64,000 bases of DNA from Bacteroidales bacterium (GTDB lineage Bacteria; Bacteroidota; Bacteroidia; Bacteroidales; Muribaculaceae): contig JAQXRH010000072.1 in NCBI GenBank assembly GCA_029218425.1, forward strand, positions 1 through 64,000. The letters are read 5' to 3'. The number at the start of each line of letters is the position of its first letter. The stretch's first letter is position 1. The position numbers were made by a program, and so were the translations under genes. Positions 62,164 to 64,000 of this stretch are shown here, piece by piece. Below the pieces are notes generated by a model that did not search any database, had not been told where the DNA came from, and worked only from the letters and a program-made list of their open reading frames with translations.

Positions 62164-62212
62164 CGGGATATTATTAACAATTATTAATTATTAATCAATT
62201 ATCGTTTCCATT

Positions 62213-62959
62213 ATGAAAAGATTCCTATCGTTATTAGCTGCCGCGCTATTGTGCGTCGGTGCTTCCCACGCTCAGTTTGGCATCAACCACCTTGCAGTAA
62301 GCGGGTCGGTAAGTACCAATGGTATCGGCGTCGAACTGGCCACTCAGGTCACCCAATGGGGCGCTTTGCGTGCCGGTGTATCGTTCATGCCCAATTTCAA
62401 ATTCGGATTTGATGCCGATGTCGACGCTAATATCGCCGGTTCGGGTGTCAATACCTATCCCATTGATATCGACCTTGCTACCGGGCGTACGCAAGGCGAC
62501 GTGATCCTAAACATTTATCCTTTCACCCAGCGTATCCCAGTCTATGTGGCTGCCGGTGTCTACTTTGGCGGTAGCAAAATATTGGACATCAAAGGTCATA
62601 GCGACGAACTTGAACAAGGCTTGAAATCTGGTGCCATCCAATCGGCCGATTTGCAAATCGGTGATTACCAAGTGCCTGTCGACAAGAATGGTAATGTGAC
62701 AGGATATTTCAAAACTAAATCCGTGCGCCCCTATTTCGGCCTCGGTTATGGTAGTGCTATCCCGGGCCGCCTCCTCAGCTTCAACGTGGAGTTGGGCGTT
62801 CAAGTGATGGGCAAAATGAAAATCTACGATGGCACAACCGATAAGGAAGTGCCCCAGTCCGTAGGTGTGGAAGATGTAAACGACGACCTCCGCAAGGTGC
62901 TCGACAAGCTCACCGTCTACCCGGTTCTCAAATTCACCCTCTCCGGCAAGATTTTCTAA
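62213..62959 (+). CDS. Outer-membrane beta-barrel family protein
   Basis: A 248-residue protein with a clear signal peptide (MKRFLSLLAAALLCVGASHAQ). Alternating hydrophobic strands follow (GVELATQVTQWGALRAGVSFMP; GDVILNIYPF; VYVAAGVYFGGS; VRPYFGLGYGSAI; LLSFNVELGVQVMGKMKIYD), ending in the strand YPVLKFTLSGKIF with terminal Phe, as in outer-membrane barrels. Probably eight to ten strands. No substrate can be suggested. Monocistronic, between its own promoter and terminators. Confidence 0.8.
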   Translation: MKRFLSLLAAALLCVGASHAQFGINHLAVSGSVSTNGIGVELATQVTQWGALRAGVSFMPNFKFGFDADVDANIAGSGVNTYPIDIDLATGRTQGDVILNIYPFTQRIPVYVAAGVYFGGSKILDIKGHSDELEQGLKSGAIQSADLQIGDYQVPVDKNGNVTGYFKTKSVRPYFGLGYGSAIPGRLLSFNVELGVQVMGKMKIYDGTTDKEVPQSVGVEDVNDDLRKVLDKLTVYPVLKFTLSGKIF

Positions 62960-62990
62960 TCCCGATAATTCCGACAATAAATACTAACTA

Positions 62991-63020
62991 AGCATCCGAA
63001 AGTTTTGACTCTCGGATGCT
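62991..63020 (+). terminator. Terminator of the barrel protein gene
   Basis: AGCATCCGA (62991-62999) and TCGGATGCT (63012-63020), followed by TTCTTC. Confidence 0.75.
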
Positions 63021-63080
63021 TTCTTCGTTTGACTTCGCCAAGCCGACCTATCGGTAAACATTAACATTCAATCATCATAA

Positions 63081-63146
63081 CACAAGGCCTCCACCCGGAG
63101 ACCTTGTGTAGTAACCATCCGAAAAAGCCGGCCTGTTTCGGATGGT
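63081..63146. terminator. Two further hairpins in the convergent spacer
   Basis: CACAAGGCCTCC with GGAGACCTTGTG (63081-63108), and ACCATCCGAAA with TTTCGGATGGT (63114-63146, followed by TATTTTAT). They form a stack of terminator-like stems with no gene between them, so one may end a small untranslated transcript. Confidence 0.5.
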
Positions 63147-63218
63147 TATTTTATATGTAAAGTCGTTCTACTCGCAAAGTGGAACGCCTTTACTTTTTTT
63201 ATTTGTAAGTTGTTAAAA

Positions 63219-63250
63219 GAAACTCCCTGCATCGCAATGCAAGGAGTTCC
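63219..63250 (-). terminator. tsf terminator
   Basis: GAAACTCC-TGCAT and ATGCA-GGAGTTCC pair around a short loop. On the minus strand TTTCTTTTAA follows, 58 bases past the tsf stop. Confidence 0.7.
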
Positions 63251-63307
63251 TTTAATAGTTATCGTTGATTGTGGGGTGTCGTTATTCTACGACTGCACAA
63301 TTTCAGA

Positions 63308-64000
63308 TTAGTCCTGGTTGAGGTTTACGCGTTTGAATGCAGTGGCTACGAGGCCTTTAGCTACGCTTTCGAGATACTGGCCGATGGTCAGCTTGGCATC
63401 GTTGATAAATTCCTGTTCCATCAAGCATGATTCTTTGCAGAATTTGTTGACACGTCCGTTGGCAATGTTTTCGATCATTGCGGCGGGGAGGTTGGCACGT
63501 TTCTGCTCTGATACTTCAGCCATGATGGCGCGGCCTTTGGCTGCTTCCTCTTCGCTGATCCAACCTTTAGCCATGTTTGACTCGATGTGGTCTTCAGAGT
63601 CGAAGTGGTTGGGGTTGAGGCCTGCTTTCTTGAGGGCTGCTTCTACGGCTTTGCGTACTTGCTCGTCCTTGGTCTTTTCGATGGCGATTGCCTTCTCCGA
63701 CTCAAGAACAGATGCGGGCACGCTTGCGCGGTCAACAGCGAGGGGGTTCATCGATGCTACCTGCATTGCTACGTTGCGTCCTGCCTGGTAGTCAACGTTT
63801 TCCAAGTTGAAGCCTACGATAGTGGCGAGCTTGTTGCCGAAGTGGGTATAGGAAGTGGTGGAGGGGGCCTCGATTACTTCGTAAGCCGAGATTTCGGTCT
63901 TTTCGCCAGTCTTGCCAGTCTCCTCTACTACGAGGTCGGCAACGGTGCGGCCATCTATTTCGAGAGCCTTGAGCGCGTCGAGGTTGGCAACGCGGTTGGC
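63308..64000 (-). CDS. tsf: Elongation factor Ts, 3' part (runs off the window)
   Basis: Guanine-nucleotide exchange factor for EF-Tu. The reading frame is open to the window edge, so the first residues are missing; 230 residues plus stop are visible. Recognisable parts are GRNVAMQVASMNPLAVDR, the EF-Ts dimerisation core around ESEKAIAIEKTKDE, and the C-terminal MEQEFINDAKLTIGQYLESVAKGLVATAFKRVNLNQD, including the usual EQ.F..D..KTV motif as EQEFINDAKLTIG. rpsB would be expected just beyond the right edge. Confidence 0.95.
   Translation of the reverse strand, partial: ANRVANLDALKALEIDGRTVADLVVEETGKTGEKTEISAYEVIEAPSTTSYTHFGNKLATIVGFNLENVDYQAGRNVAMQVASMNPLAVDRASVPASVLESEKAIAIEKTKDEQVRKAVEAALKKAGLNPNHFDSEDHIESNMAKGWISEEEAAKGRAIMAEVSEQKRANLPAAMIENIANGRVNKFCKESCLMEQEFINDAKLTIGQYLESVAKGLVATAFKRVNLNQD

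Overview
The window looks like chromosomal DNA of a gut member of the Bacteroidales, most likely a Muribaculaceae-type genome. The lineage call rests on several things in the sequence. Nearly every gene start has a Bacteroidetes promoter (TTTG or TTG, about 20 bases, then TAnnTTTG) and few have a Shine-Dalgarno site. There is a BioG-BioC fusion, a TamB gene followed by a lipoprotein TamA (TamL), GH92 and GH38 mannosidases, a C10 peptidase, and DUF4923 and DUF4143 proteins. The genus assignment is inference.

Left part (1-18.4 kb), mostly minus strand: a transposase scrap; a Fic protein with its own DNA-binding domain and a palindrome inside its promoter; an ABC-F ATPase with a Dabb protein; DUF4923; recQ-ftsE; clpP-clpX; a DUF4143 AAA ATPase whose promoter carries four 14-bp repeats exactly 32 bp apart; and bioGC-bioD. 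The biotin operon is divergent from a secreted GH38 mannosidase, and a ROK sugar kinase follows.

Middle part (18.8-42.1 kb), plus strand: an AspT-type transporter with a possibly structured leader; a C10 peptidase; dapA; gyrB; rnr; a surface-polysaccharide block (UDP-glucose dehydrogenase, two GT4 glycosyltransferases, a UDP-glucuronate epimerase); then tamB-tamL. REP/BIME-like hairpin repeats lie between genes at 11, 23.7 and 25 kb.

At 42.4-44.4 kb a two-gene minus-strand operon encodes an ABC-type ATPase and a protein with a PD-(D/E)xK-like nuclease signature, a candidate defence pair. Just beyond it the strand composition flips: the plus strand is G-rich to the left and C-rich to the right, as expected at a replication terminus.

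Right part (44.6-64 kb): the aromatic amino-acid operon pheA-aminotransferase-DAHP synthase/chorismate mutase-tyrA, preceded by an 18-codon leader peptide with five Phe and four Tyr codons, an antiterminator and a terminator. This is a complete ribosome-mediated attenuator and the clearest regulatory system in the window. It is followed by an OmpA lipoprotein, an EamA transporter, an AlkD-like protein, penicillin-binding protein 1A, an operon of an FAD oxidoreductase and a GH92 mannosidase, a large secreted adhesin-like protein, an outer-membrane barrel protein, and the 3' part of tsf running off the right edge. No rRNA, intact tRNA, CRISPR array or intact insertion sequence was seen.
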